A DNA stretch of 64,000 nt from Ochotona curzoniae (taxonomy: Eukaryota > Chordata > Mammalia > Lagomorpha > Ochotonidae): positions 28,620,001 through 28,684,000 of the forward strand of contig NW_024466599.1 of assembly GCF_017591425.1 (NCBI RefSeq), written 5' to 3'. A program made the translations under genes and the position numbers. The first letter of the stretch is position 1. Each line of letters begins with the position of its first letter. Positions 10,786 to 24,630 of this stretch are shown one piece after another. The notes below the pieces were generated by a model. The model was not told the DNA's origin. It made no database searches and was given only the letters and a program-made list of their open reading frames with translations.

Positions 10786-10899
10786 TTATTTCCTTCTTAG
10801 AGGACATTTTCAAAATAGGACAACAGCAAATCAGTCAATTGTCTGGCCAAGTACTGACCAAGACCATTGTTACATGTATCAATGAAGCTAATATTTAGG

Positions 10900-11090
10900 A
10901 TAACAAGCATTATTACATTACACTGCTCCTAGTGCTGTTGTTTCGATTAGAGCACAATTGGGCTGTATGACGTACAACACTCTAGCAGTAAGCCTACACA
11001 GGAGGTACTGCCTCGATCTGGATGTGGGATAACAGACTTCAACATAAGAACTTGTTCAAAGTCAGATTATAAACTCCTGAACAAAACTCA
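10900..11090 (-). repeat. Possible MIR remnant
   Basis: The order 'gaggtactgcc... acttcaacataagaacttgttcaaagtcagattat' resembles the antisense MIR core ('ttaagtaacttgcccaaggtcacac'). Heavily diverged, so this is a tentative call. Confidence 0.35.
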
Positions 11091-11167
11091 AATTGGAAAT
11101 GTTTCTAAGACTGATATAGTTAACTCAATATGATATCATCCTGATAATATTTGAAGTAATCTCCAAG
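11089..11167. repeat. Right arm of the imperfect inverted repeat (partner 10108-10186)
   Basis: The probable donor segment for the insertion in the CSINE about 0.9 kb to the left. The AATTGG at its left edge also occurs at the CSINE break, a possible microhomology. Confidence 0.75.
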
Positions 11168-11594
11168 AACTTTTGGTCTTAACTCACTCACTGAAAAGCA
11201 CCTAGGCTTCCATATAGGATTAGGAAAGTCTGTTTAATGAAGCTACGTGAGGTTTTCCAACACCATGGGTTTTAAATTATGAGTTAGACACTCAAATAGG
11301 TAAGCATAACATCTGTGCTACAACATGTGGGCTGGCATGTTCCCGGAGACAGCCACCCTCCCCTCCCCTCTGGAACAGCAAGGGCTGCTAACTTCTTATC
11401 TACTATCAGGAGTCAAGAAAAAGTACAGCCCATCATTTCTGCCAAACCACATGTTCTCAACCAAAAGATGTCCGATGTATAAAGTGGGGCAGATAATCCA
11501 TGACAAAGAAAAAGATTTCTGAAGCTAAATGAAAGCATCATATTTAAAAGATGACAGCATTACGATTTATGAAATCGGTGGATACAATCAAAGA

Positions 11595-11925
11595 TGTAGA
11601 TGCTGGCATGGTGGTATGGCAGGCTAGGCCTCTGCCTTTAGCACCATCCCATCCCCTATTGGTGTTGGTTCGAATCCTGGCACCTCCACTTCTGATCCAG
11701 CTCCCTGCTAATGGTTTCAGAAATCAGTGGAGGATGGTTCAAGTCCTTGGGCTCCTGTACCCTTGTGGGAGACCTGAAAGAAGCTCTTGGCTTTGAATCA
11801 GCTCAGTTCTGCTGTTATGGTCATTTGAGGAGTGAACCAGTTAATGGAAGATCTCAAACTCTCCTCTCTGAAACTCTGCCTTCCCAATAAAAAAAATAAA
11901 TGAATTAAAAAAGAAACACACACGA
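11595..11925 (+). mobile_element. CSINE with intact B-box-like promoter
   Basis: Contains GGTTCGAATCC (about 11668-11678), a perfect match to the tRNA-type RNA polymerase III B box. It is followed by 'acctccacttctgatccagc' and the tail 'ttcccaataaaaaaaataaatg'. Confidence 0.9.
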
Positions 11926-12054
11926 AGATGTAGCTAGTTGGCAATGAAGCAACCTGGGAAGACTTCCTCTGGACTTCAGGTTCTTTATTAAACTAACTTC
12001 AATCCAGTGTTTGAGGCTGTGGTGTGGTTGCTATCCAAATGTGAATTCCTTCAT

Positions 12055-12300
12055 TCTTTTGTTTTTAATGCTTACGTTTTTATATTTGTTTGAAATATAG
12101 GACAGCTCAGATACAGGATAGAGAGGTCTTCCATCCACTAGTTCACCCCCCAAATGATCAGAGCAGCTGGGGCTGAGTCAGGTTAAAGCCAGGGGTCAAA
12201 ATCCATCTGGGTCTTACATGTGGGCAGCAGAGGTCCAAGTCTAACTCATCATTTGCTGCCTCCCAGGGGTGTACATTCACAGAAATCTGGCTACAAGCCC
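12055..12300 (-). mobile_element. Older CSINE, minus, diverged
   Basis: Recognised by 'agaggtcttccatccactagttcacc', 'ggctgagtcaggttaaagccagggg', 'gggtcttacatgtggg' and 'catttgctgcctcccaggg'. The last string marks an older subfamily. Confidence 0.65.
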
Positions 12301-12399
12301 CAATATGGACATAGGCTTGCCAAAAAGCACCTTAACTACTGTTCCACAACATCCAACCTCCATTAGCATTTCAGAAACTTTCCTTCATCATTCAACTCA

Positions 12400-15300
12400 T
12401 GCAGGTCTCAACCTCATTTCATTTTATCTCTACTATACTTTTCTATCAAAAGCAAGTAAAAAAAAAATTAAGGACTATGGATATACTGGTTTGCTGCCTG
12501 CCTACCTCCTTAAATTCTGCCTTGATCTACTAAATTCTAGATCAAGGAACAGGCCGAATTTTTATGGTGGATTCAAATCAATTCTTTACACTAAACTCTA
12601 CAGTTTGCTGAATATCTGTTACATCCTTAAAATACAGTTTTGTCAAGGATTTATTTGTTCTGGATGCCAGTTTCTGCTCATTATTTATTTAGGGACAAAT
12701 CCAGCAACATTTCTTATTACAGACTTGAAAGTCATTCAAAACTAGTGGCGAAAGATACCCCGCTTTGAGTAATCCGGCCACCTGCATTGAAGGAAGTGGA
12801 CACAGCTACCAGGAACAGAGACCTATACACACTGTAAAGAATAAAAAGAGCCTTCATGGCAAAAGATCTAAAGCATGGTTATGAAGCAGAGAGCCAAACG
12901 TTCGCTGGAAGCTGTAACTTCTGACTATCAAGGAGGGCCTGATTCAGAGAAAAGGAATACACTGGCATTCCTAGCAGCCCAGTGTATTGGAAGGCCTAAC
13001 CACATTCTTATGATTGGTAGCTGGGGCTCTTCCAAGGAACTCCCTGACTAGCCTCCATCAGGATCTGGAATTCCCTTCTATGTAATTCTTGCCGACTGAA
13101 ATCCTCAAAGCTAAGCAATTCATCTGTTTCTAAGGCAACATTGAAGCAACTACAAACCTTTGTCCAGAACTGAAGCAAGCAGTTCCAAATGTTTTTAGAC
13201 AAATAGATGATGCGTAAGGGTATAAAGATTCTTCTCCTGTGACTAGCCTGTCTAGGGTACAAATCACTGGCCTCGCTCCCAAACTATCAGACAAGCCTAG
13301 ATTTCAACTAAGCATTCAGCTCTTACAGTGAAAACACTCCCAGAACGCTTTCACCCGAGAGAGAATTTCCTCTCTGCTACTGGATATATTGGGAAGGTCT
13401 GCAAGGGAAATGAGAGGTCATGGGCCATTCATGTTCTTCCACCTCATCTTGCAAAACTGCGGTCAGAATCCTGACCCTTGTCAGAAAACATCCATCTGCA
13501 TTAGTCACCAAAACAAGCAACTGAGGTAAGGTTCAGGCAACACAGCCAAAACTCAGACGGATTTACGATTTCAGTGAATGAAGAAGTTGATAAGTCATGA
13601 CATGTAATTGTTGGTCCTTTTTTCCTACTGTATTTTTCTGTATAACACTTTTTTTTATTCTTTAATTTATCAATGGTTCTACTCAATAATAATCACCTCT
13701 TTCTCCATACAGTAGGTGAGAACTCTACAAGAACATGCATCTCCAATTCCTAGAATAGATCCTGGTATGTAGAAAATGTATAGCACCCACTTATTTAAGG
13801 AATATAATAATTATCACAGAATCATGGGCTGATTTGCCAGATTTTTTGCTGATGAATCAGAATCCAGGAACTAGGTCTAAACATTTGCATTGTAAAGTGC
13901 TGGCTGGGTGAAACGCGCACACACACTAAAATGCACAGAGGCTAGTGTAAGACCAAAAAAAAAAAAAAAAAAAGCCAATGTCAGTGTTAGTTGGAAGAGA
14001 GGAAACACCTAATTCAGGCTCGGGGCAAGAAATGAAGATGGAAAAAATGATCTGCACAAAGAAAAGGACCGGAGGCTCTGAGAGTCTCCCTGGTACTTGG
14101 CCTTAGGCTTTCCTACAACAGATCTGGCTAGCTTATTTTCTCTGTTAAAGAGGATGCTAACATTTTAGACTTCCTCAAAGGACCCTTTACTTCCCCCTCC
14201 TTTCCACACCGTTAGAAGACACCTAGTCACATGCAACTCAAAATCACTTTTACCATAGGAGTCTTATAAAACACAAAGAACATCAAGGATTTAAGAATGA
14301 ACTCTGCATGCTAATGTAAAAATATGGCAAAGAGGAAGGAAAATGAAGAAGAGGATCTTTTCATTGAAAAGCACTGAAGATTTTGAGGGAACATTGTCTA
14401 ATGTTCCTGGACTCCATGTGAAATCAGTTAGTATTGTACAGGGATTCACAACGCCCTGGTCACAGACAGGGTTGAAGACCCCACTCAGTAATGGTAGAAA
14501 AACTGACTCAAATCACTGAGAATGGGCCTTGTCGCAGGTGCTGAAACTACTGCAACAAAGAACGATCATTCTTACTTTTCAAATGATAAAAGGTTCAATA
14601 GGGTAAGTTCATTGAAGTCATACAAAATTCAGCAACAGCATTTGAATTTGAATGTGGGCACTTTGCATCATCCCATGATGTTTTCCATCATTTCAGGATC
14701 TTTTCATTGGTTTTCACCGTGTAAGTTAACAACACTGTACTTTGGACACAATGAGCCAGTTTGGGCACTTATTGTAGACAGTCTCCCAAGCATCTCTTTC
14801 CTGCCTAAATATGTGCTTAACACCCTTGTATGTATATTCCACTCTTGTCTCATGCATCTCCACCCCCAAAGTGAGAGTTCTGTAATTGCTCAAATGCATT
14901 ACAGAGCAAGGGCAAGATGATCCACGTGGAGGATCATTACTAAAATTTGAGATCTGAAATCTTTTCAAAGTCATGCCATAAACCCAGGTTTTCCCATCGA
15001 GCTAGGAGGTAAAAATAGAGAAAGTGATCCTGGCAAAAACTCACACAGGTGGGGAACGGGAGACAGATGGGAACTGAGAAGAAAAACATGGCAAGTTGTC
15101 ACCACAAAGATGCTGATATTCCTACATGACAACATTCTTTCAAGAATCTCAATGTATAATTTTTCTATTCTGAACTCAAGATAAACTCTTTGGACTATAA
15201 GCAATCCAAAGAAACGTAAGAACACATTCATTCATGGTTTTATCTGACAAGCTTGTCTTAGTGACTCATGTGTGCCAGACATTGTGTTTCTAAGATGAGT

Positions 15301-16125
15301 AAGATGTAGCTCCAAACACGCTCTCCCTCTATTGGGAGCAGCACCAAGGTCAAGAACTGAGTCTCTTTCCTGGAAGACAGAACCCCTTTCCTGGAGAATC
15401 ACAGATTTCCTGGCATTTCAGTAGTGACACTGCACACTCAAATGGACTATTCAGTGCCCTAGTTAATGTGCCTAGATCTTAGGTTAACAATCAGGGTTCC
15501 AGAAACCTCAGACTACTCAGTGTGTGGTCCTCACACCAAGAGCTGTCAACTGTAACAAGTTCCTGTTTGTAGGCATCACCATGGGACTCCGAATTTTTAA
15601 GAAGCCTCCTGTGGCAGAGACTGATATTTTAGGCAACAATTTGTTCATCATTAATCCTGAAGGGAAGATATAGCCCTTCTTTGATGTTTCAAAGTTAACA
15701 TACTCCAAAAGAATGAGGGTAGATGCATGTGTCTATATTTAAGGGTACCAAAGATTTTCTACCTAAAATTATAGTTCTCCACTAACATTTAGCCTTAAGA
15801 AATTTACACATACACATCCTTATACATAGTGAAATTTGTATACTACTTGTTCCGGACGGGATGGACCCTTCACATTCAGATACGTACAGGGTAGCTTTTA
15901 TATACAAATGCTTATCATAGATCCTGTAGTGGATTATAAAAGTAATTTATACACAGTGCCAACACTTCATGAATTTAGTCTCCCTGTGAGTCGTGGAAAT
16001 GACCACTAAAGGCAGACAAAATGAAAACGCCAAAAGGTGAGGACTAGAAGGATGACAGAATCTGGACAGAGAGGATATAAGTAATCCTCTAAATGAGGAC
16101 CTAATGCAATGCTTCCCCAACTTCA
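12400..16125. other. SLC8A1 5' intron, repeat-poor block
   Basis: No CSINE in 3.7 kb. It holds a 19-A run at 13955-13973, a 10-bp perfect hairpin at 12520-12547 and a weak L2-like stretch at about 13690-13800. A 158-codon open frame at 12269-12745 has no recognisable features. No gene is supported. Confidence 0.5.
13955..13973 (+). repeat. Poly(A) run, 19 bases
   Basis: An uninterrupted A19. No SINE or L1 body is visible just before it, so its origin is unclear. Confidence 0.95.
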
Positions 16126-16129
16126 GAGA

Positions 16130-16465
16130 ATGACCCAGGGCCCAGCACAACAGCTCAATCATTAAATTCTTGCCTTACAAGTGCTGGGATCCCATATGGA
16201 CACCCATTCATATCCTGGCTGCTCCACTTCTCATCCAGGTCTACTGCTTACAGCCTGCGAAAGCAGTCGAGGATGGATCAAAGCCTTGAGATCCTGTACT
16301 CACGTGGAAGACCTGGAAGAGGCTCCAGGGTCCAGATTGGCTCAGCTATGCCCATTACGGCCATTTGAGGAGTGAACCAGTGGATGGAAGGTCTTTCCTT
16401 CTCTCCTCACTGTAAATATGATCTGGCTTTCCAATAAAAAATAAGTATTAAAAAAAAGAGAAATG
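16130..16465 (+). mobile_element. CSINE, plus orientation
   Basis: Begins 'cagggcccagcacaacagctc', contains 'gctgggatcccatatgga' and 'gcctgcgaaagcagtcgagg', and ends 'tttccaataaaaaataagta'. A short repeat 'aatgacc' flanks it (about 16131 and 16463), consistent with a worn target-site duplication. Confidence 0.88.
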
Positions 16466-16469
16466 ACCT

Positions 16470-19400
16470 GTTAACTTCTTAAGATGAATGTTCCTTTTCA
16501 AATGTATAGGCCTAAAGGGAAAGCTCTGATTTTAAATTTTAAGAAGCATTCCAGGCGAGTCCCATGTCGGTAGTGATGACATTGTCATTTAAAAACCCCT
16601 GGCATGAAGGACAAACACATAAGGGAAAGACCAAGCAAAGAGTAGAACTGACCTGAAGGGCACAGGGTATAGGAACAAATCTGGAAGCAGAACCCTTAAA
16701 CAAGATTTGTTGAATGGTAGCGCCCCAAAATCCGACAATAGTGTTTGTTTCGGTATTCATATGGGTGTAAAGTAACATTTCTTTTCCATCCAGGTAGGAG
16801 CAAAAAATGAAGCCCCTTATCTGAGAGGTGGGAGACTGGCAAGCAAAGGAAAATGGATGTTAGCGGCTGATCACGGGGACTCCATAGGAGGAGCTGAGAA
16901 CAATGTGATAGTGGGGTATTATTTCATAGTTTTGCTGTAGATTAGCTCTGCCATCTCTAAGCAGAAACAGGCAAGGACTGCCAGGGTACTACAATAACAC
17001 ATGACCCAAGCCTCAGGATAAACGGAAGTCTAAAGAATCAGTGTTCACACACAAGCCCTAAATAGAGGTAGAACACGCGCAGAAACTCAGACTCTGAACT
17101 GAAGGCTGTAGGCGGTAAGGAAAGCAGTGCCCTTTATGCTGTGGACTCCTTATGGGAAGTGTCTACACCCCCTTGTCACTTCAGCTCAAGGACACGTCTC
17201 TGCAATTACTCTTTTTGCTTTCTAGTCTGCCTCTTGGAACTGGAGATGTGGAATAGAAAATTCAATTTCAAGCTGTGTGGTAGAAGCAAGCAGGTCCTCT
17301 TGTCTTAAAAATTGAGAAGGAAAACGTTGGTTATGTGAGCAGAAGCTGGCAAATTTCATCAGCTCTTTCCCCGAGTCATTAAGTTTCACCTGCCAGCAGA
17401 TAGTTTTTCAGGAGACAGAGTCCTAGCAACCTGAGGTTTATAAGGCTTTTAAGTTTTCCGGCAGAGTCTCAAATCACAGTCCTTGAAGGAATTAGATGCT
17501 CGTAAGAAGAACAGAAGTGGGATGTAAAAAAGAAATAGTCTCACAAGTTCAAATTGATAACTGCACAGTTAGCTAAGACCCTTTATCAATATGGAATGCC
17601 ACAAATGCTTAAAGTTCCTGACAATAGGTTCCATGACATGGCTTCAATTCAACTGCATTCACGTAGAACCAATGCATTTTAAAACTCACGTCAACGTAGA
17701 AAGGAACTTGTCAAATCCTGTTTATTCAAATGAGTTTCAGTGGCTTACGGGAAAACAAAGTTTTCATGCAAATCCCTGAATGACTTAGGAAACAATTTCT
17801 CTAGAAGGATAATGCATCTTGTAAATATTATCATCTGTAAACCAGGCATCTATATATTCATACACAGGGAATTACTTAATTATTGATTGGAGTGTTACAT
17901 TGTTAATGTTATTACCATGCCAAGGTTGCTATCTTACATTTTGGAATAGATGATATCTTGTGAAAGATGCAGTGGATATGTCACAGAGGAAATGCTGAGA
18001 TAAGCCATTGAGAGAAAAAAGTCACTGGAGAAAGAAGGGCTGGCCATCAATTAATTAGCAAGTAAAGATCATTTTGCCCACTAAGGCTTTGTTTAGGCAA
18101 GGATCATTTTCATTCATATCAGTAACTGGTAAGAGATCATTCATTCATAGTATTTCAGAGGTCTGTTCCATCTCTGGCAATGTGTTCTGGTACCGTTTAA
18201 ATGCTTACCCAAAGGCCATGATTATTAACTTGATCAACTCCAGGAAGGAAACATGTAGTCCTGTGAGGGTCTGCAGTAGAGGAAGAGCCTGATTAGGGTG
18301 CAGGGCAGGCGCTGAACACCTGAGCTGAAGTGGAAGTGAACACTGAGCAGGAAGCCAGATTGCTGTAGGAGGAGGCCTTAGGTTGACTCTGGAAAGATCC
18401 AGCTTCTTCCATCTGCTGGAGAAGATCAAGTGTAGAAAACATTGCAAAAGCTTCCTATCATCCATGCAAGTCAGAGCTCCATAGCTTCTGTCCATTGCAT
18501 GCTGCTCACACCAGGGCACAACATGGTGAAGGAAGGCGGTAAGTGCCAGGAGAAAGTTGTGTGATCTCAGCCTCTACCGCTCAGACAGGTGTTCTCAAAT
18601 GACTTACTTTCCCTTATCTGCAACTGGGGCATTCGGCTGCTGATCCTTGAGCCTTTAAGGTCATCCACAACAGCACCTGTGTACCTTCCCAGATGTGTTT
18701 CTGGCAGTTAACCCTCACTGTGTAGCTCAGCTTAACCAAAGGCATCAGATTTACTCTTTCATGACTTCATCTTTCCATCATGATCCATTTCAGATGTCAA
18801 ATTCCCCTCTATTATTGCTAGGAAGGCCCTCTACAATATTCTAACTATGTGCATCCAAAAAAGAGAAACATAGAAATGACAGAACTAGGCACTGAAGTAT
18901 GCTAGGCCAGGGCTGTTCACACTTGCACCAATTCTCCAAATTCACTGATGTTAGATTTGCACCTCTGTCTACAGAATGTCCGGAGTTATAATACTATGGC
19001 CAAAGAGCCAAACAGCCTCTATGCCGTGTATCCCACAAAAAGGTTTACAATTTTAAATGATTGAAAAAAATGAGATTTTGTGGCAGGAGAAATGTGACAT
19101 TCATGATTCTTGAAAAAAAAAATAGTATATTATGGAACATAGCCCTGCCCAGGCAGGTATGTTTTATGTGCAGGTACTTTTATTCTGACAGATCCTATGC
19201 TCTGTAAAGCTGACCTAGTTACTGGAACACCCCTTATAAAGTTTTCTAACCTTTAGTATTTGGAACTGTATGCTTTTCTTCCTTTACCCACACTTGGTTT
19301 TCTTACTCAATAATCACTTCTCACGTAAAGGCTCTCCGGCAGTGAAGGGTGTCTCTCCACCCTCCAGCCTGCACATCCCACCACTCATCTCAGATGATGA

Positions 19401-22390
19401 CTCAGTCTCACTGAGCATTCATATGTCAAAACCTGTTCCAAATGTTTGTTAGTGTTAGTTTATTATTCACCACCCAAATGCCATAAGGTTTTTCATTATT
19501 TTCATATAAAACATGAAGAAAATGAACACATAAAAAGTATCATGCTCATCAATGTTCGATACGCCATTGTTGATTTCATATAGCTATCATGACTGATGGC
19601 TTTGGAGACCCTTATTCCAAGTAGGCTAGATCCTTCCTGTCCTTAGTTAATAGCCTCAAGGTAGAACCAACACCCTTGTTCTCTTTCACTCTAGGGAATA
19701 TGGGCTAGTCTTGGAAGGGTTCCTGAAGCCAGAAGGTAACAGGCAACGTTTCTGGAGGCATCTTAAACTTTCAGGGTGAAAACAAGAGTTGTGTCCTTGG
19801 TGAGTTTTCTTCAGTAGTAAGTCTGGATTCTGTAATTGTACTCTCATAAAGTGATCCAATTGTATAGAGCGGTCTTATAAAAACAAAACAAAACTACAGA
19901 ACGGGATGGTATCTGATGTCTCCCAGTACCAACTAGGGTATTAAGCAAAAAGGAGCAGATAAAGAGAAGCTCTTAAAAAAATAGCCAATCAGCAGCTGCA
20001 TTTCAAGGAAAGACAGAAATCAAAGAGTCATCAATGTACAATGCCAGCTCACAAATGTCAACTCTAGAAGGCTCACACCCCCCAACTACTGAAAGATTTT
20101 GCAAGGTGCGACTTGAGTTTTGAGACAGTCAATGAGTGCTTTTCTAAAACCTGATGCCATTCAGAGCCAGGGCTCTCAGAGTCTACACTGGAAGGAGGGA
20201 CCTGGGCATGGAAGTGTCCCAGTCTCTGAACTCACCAGTAGGACTAGATGCTATAAGTGAGTTAAACAGATGTGGTGTTGCCCTGGGTCCAAGGCTTTAT
20301 CAGGAAAGCCAAGACATGGAAGGAGCTGGAGACGTTCAAAGGAGGAAGCGTAATGACTTCATGCTAAACAAGAAAAGCCACCTGCAAGGGTACAGAAATC
20401 ATGATCATCAAATGTGAGAAAGCAGACTGGCAGGCGGTCCGCCCCTTGCCTTACTTCTGATTTTGACAGCCTTTCTCCTTTAAGGTATTCTAGAAGTGCA
20501 TCCTAAATTTGGGTTTCAAGTGTAAACTTTGTTCGTAGGATAGCTTAGGCCATCTGTCACAGATCTGTCCTTGCAATTTGCTCCCGACTTGGACTTAGAA
20601 CACAACTAACCAGCTTGGAAACAGCTGTTAAGTTTGGTCTAGGGTTGCCCTCATCATAAATTAGTTAGAGCTGGTTTACTTGTTTGAGGTGATTAGGCTT
20701 CTGAAATCCTTTTATTCTGAATGTTAAAGTATGACCTCTTCTGGGAAGCCAGGCCCAAGGTTTTCTACTTTTCAACACCGACAGCCCTTTCCTAGGCTAC
20801 AGTGAGGTACTCAGTCACATTTGAGTCTGGAGTTCAAGTACACATGCAACAAATGATGCCATCCCCGAGAACACAGAATGCCATACAAATGACAGGGATT
20901 TTGACAGACCAAGTGAAGAAGCATCCCCCATTAACTCTTGAACAACTTATTTAATTGAGCCATATCCATACTTTTAAGTCTAACACTGCTGTTTTCTTGC
21001 AGGCCATTCATGAGCATTGAAGGAGCGAAAAAATAGAAAGCACAAAAATTAGCATTCAAGAGAAGTCAATCAACTTTTCTACCAACTGCAGAGTCCAAAA
21101 GACCTACACACAGTCAGTGCTAAGTATCTCTGATTTGGTTGAAACAAGTTGCTGGATCATCACTTTATCTGTTGAACTTCCTCTCAAATTCAAGCAGGAA
21201 ATCATTTGATTTCCCACACAATGTTCTCTTCAACCTGGTCACTCCTTGAGAAAACTAAGACTGGCTAGTATTTGCCCTTATTTTCCTAGAACTATCACAT
21301 GTACAAAAACTACTTGTACAAACTGGCATTACACTAGCACTTTAGTTTACTGGGATGAATATTACATAAAGATACAATAGAATCTACCTTACATCGTTTT
21401 GGAACTTTCCATTCTATGGAAAATATCTATTTCTTAGCCGTACAAAAGCTCCATTTAAAAAAGTCACTTTTTGTTGCATTTGTGCCAAAAGTAACCATTC
21501 AGGATGGAAGATGATCTTCCCCTTGTCTGGTCATTTCACCCCTCAGCAACATCCTCATTCCCAGGCATTCGACTCACTCGACTCCCCTTTCACTTCCCCC
21601 ATCAGAAGAGCCACACAAGGGCACAGGCTGGACAGTAGCCTGGTTTCCATCCCTTCCACTTCCTCTGTATCTTCCTATGTTCTGAGCCCTCAAGACAGCC
21701 CATCTTCCCGTTTATTGGACAAATCAGGTTTAAAAATGAACATATGCTAGAGGCTTTTAAGTAAATGTAGCTCTTTCCCAGGTAACACCCATGCATTTCA
21801 TTAGCAGTCTACCAGATAAAATCGTTATTTAAATGAATGGCTCTAACAGTGATAATTTTACATACTTTGTCAGCAGATGGATAAAACAGTTTTGCTCATC
21901 TTCAAATCACTTTATTGGCTATGTTACCCATCTTGACTACAAAAATACTGTTTTAGCTGTTGATCAGCGCCTTTCTTCCTCCACTTATGTTCTGAAATCA
22001 GAAGGTGTCAGACAGTGAAAACAGGTTTTAATGTGCGACCATCTTCTTAAGTCTTATACATTTGGTTGATCAGATGAAAAGACAATGACCACTAAAGGCA
22101 TAAGACCTTCAGAATTTGACAGCTTCCTGTGAAGGGAGAATCTATAGAAAATACTGGAGGCAGCAAGATCTCGGAGCAATTGCTTTCCTCAAACTTGAGT
22201 CAATACATTAAAATAAGGCCCAGAGTCTGATTTATCTTAATTGTTCCTGAGGAAAAATAAGGCATACAAGCGAAGTTGTGCCCGTCTAGTTTAGAAAATT
22301 GGCTGTTTAATGAATACTACTGAAAACTGATTAAGTTGTGTAAAACGTTGTGCTATGAGTGTGTGAGAGGCAGGATAATAAAGATGGAGG
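16470..22390. other. SLC8A1 5' intron, CSINE-free
   Basis: About 6 kb of unique-looking sequence with no recognisable young repeat and only short, featureless open frames. It is part of a longer CSINE-free block that reaches past the CpG island. Confidence 0.5.

Positions 22391-22391
<1 letters not shown>

Positions 22392-22429
<38 letters not shown>
22392..22429. repeat. (CA)n microsatellite
   Basis: Nineteen uninterrupted CA units. Confidence 0.97.
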
Positions 22430-22431
<2 letters not shown>

Positions 22432-24227
22432 GGTGACAAAGATTTCAGGAGAATCCTCCTCTTTCTAATAAGGTCCCATTAGACTAGTTCTGAGCCCCAA
22501 TCAGAAACCTCAAACGCAGACGTGAAAGCTCATATTCCCAGATTCTAATCCATTCCCACAGGTCAGAAAATACAGGACATCGACTTCCACTAAGTCTCCC
22601 ATCTGCCTCCAGGGAACAGGAATCCCTTTGTTCCAAGAGACAAGTGGAAACAGCCAATTCAGCAACCTACTGGCCTGGTTAGACTCATCTGCTGCTGAGA
22701 CTCAGAACCGAAATGATAGATTACTAACGAAGCTCTGAGTGATGTCAGATTGGATCCTGGAATCAAATGAAAGTTGAAAACACTTGCCACAAGAGGGAGC
22801 AGTAGAATTTGGTCCGATGGGAGAGTATCTGAGGGGGTCATGGTGAGGGGTCTAAAGACATAGGGTTATGATGGAGGGTCTAAGCACAAGGTACACATGG
22901 CAGAGGGTGTCCCTGTAAAACAAGAGACATTTATTCCTACTAGAAAAAGAAAAATGCACAAGAAGCACGCAGGGAAGCAGATAGAAGAGCGTATTAATTT
23001 CTAAGTTCTCAAGCATAAAGCAACATTTAATTGAAAGCAATACACTGGTAATCATGAAAAAATTTGCAATAGCATCTTCTTAATTTCTACTTGTTGGCTG
23101 GTATAGCAGGCTACTTCCTACTTACACACCGCTCTCCCTGTGCCACAGAGAAAGGACTCATCAAATCGCAATGTGAAAATCAGATCACAAAATTTTCACT
23201 TGGGGAGACCGAGACAGCCATGTCCGTGAGCACCTCAGCTTGCTTTTCAAGTGGGAATTCTACTTCACTGAATGGGTAGAGCTTTTGTTTTGTTAAAGCA
23301 GCAGATTAAGTACCAAGGAAAGAACCCACGTGTTTGCATGGCAAGATAAGTCTATTTTTGATTTTTTTTTAACAAAAGCACATTAAATATAGCTTGTTAA
23401 CCAGTGTTGAAGCACTTTCTGGAATACATCCTTGAGGGGCTTTTTGGGGGGGGGCTTGTGTTTTTTCAAAGCATAATAACCTTAAAAAGCAATTTGTGTT
23501 AATTCCTGCCAACAGTCCCGTAGGTGTTGTTCACTACCCCTCACTTTTAATAATTTTATTTAGAGTTGAAGCACTGTCCTGGCTGGGCTCCTTTCTTCCT
23601 CTTTATGGTCAAAGAATCTATTTCTGAATACTAAGTCAAACTCACGGAGGAAGCCATAGGATAAGCATGAAAACAGATACAGACAAAGAAAACACAGCCT
23701 GTTCTTGGAGTTCATCACTCCCCCCAGCTCGGCTAAGCTCTCCAGATGGAGTGAGTTAAACCTGATGGTCACACTGGTACGTCCTTTGCAAACCTTTCAC
23801 AGCTCAGCAGTGGATAAACCAGTTACCTCTGTTCAGTCCATTTACTTGTCATTTTTTTTTTCTAGGAATTAATCATTCCATTTTAAATAAAAGACAACAA
23901 CTATTTTTTTTTAGGGGGGGAGGGAACTAAGGATCTCTTACAGAGTGGGCCTTTAGGTCCACACAGAATCCTTCAAGCCTCCCCCACCTGCTTACAAGGC
24001 CCCAAAGATGGAGCTAGCTCTTCCTCCTGCTTCCCACAAAACCGTAACCTCCCAATTTGGCAAACCTGGAGAGCTACACCCAAGGAACACAGGATTTGAA
24101 AGAGGAACCTTACAAGTGCCGCCCACCCCCCCACCTCTTTTGGTTTTGTTTTCTCTGAAGTGAATGAAACATCTAGATTCGTTTCCCTCCCTTCTCCCCT
24201 GACTTACTATGCCAATAATTTGAGAAA
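22430..24227. other. SLC8A1 5' intron, no recognised feature
   Basis: Unique-looking sequence with short homopolymer runs (G10-type run near 23444, T and G runs near 23905). No repeat family or gene was recognised. Confidence 0.5.
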
Positions 24228-24630
24228 GTGTGTGTGTGTGGTGTGTGTGGTGTGTGTGTGTGTGGTGTGTGTGGTGTGTGTGTGTAGTGTGCGTGTGTGG
24301 TGTGTGTGTAGTGTGCGTGTGTGGTGTGCGTGCGCGTGTGTAATGTGTGCATGTGCGTGGTATGTGTGCATGTGCGTGGTATGTGTGCATGTGCGTGGTA
24401 TGTGTGCATGTGCGTGGTATGTGTGCATGTGCGTGGTATGTGTGCATGTGTGTGGTGTGTGTGCATGTGTGTGGTATGTGTGTGGTATGTGTGCGTGTGT
24501 AATGTGTGCATGTGTGTAATGTGTGCGTGTGTGGTATGTGTGCGTGTGTGGTATGTGTGCGTGTGTGGTATGTGTGCGTGTGTGGTATGTGTGCGTGTGT
24601 GGTATGTGTGCGTGTATGGTGTGCGTGCGT
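24228..24630. repeat. Compound TG-rich minisatellite (19-bp then 17-bp units)
   Basis: Irregular (GT)n at 24228-24341 leads into 19-bp units of the form tatgtgtgcatgtgcgtgg (24342-24474, seven units). After a short transition come 17-bp units tatgtgtgcgtgtgtgg (24535-24619, five units). The array has no stop codon in several frames on both strands, giving false Cys/Val-rich and His/Thr-rich open frames. Confidence 0.95.

Noticed and set aside
12269..12745. A 158-codon plus-strand open frame.
   Set aside because: Starts inside an old CSINE, then runs through AT-rich sequence. No domain, no splice context and no recognisable homology.
18295..18330. Possible REST/NRSF site around 'ggcgctgaacacc'.
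   Set aside because: Only one half resembles the RE1 consensus; the second half does not match at either usual spacing.
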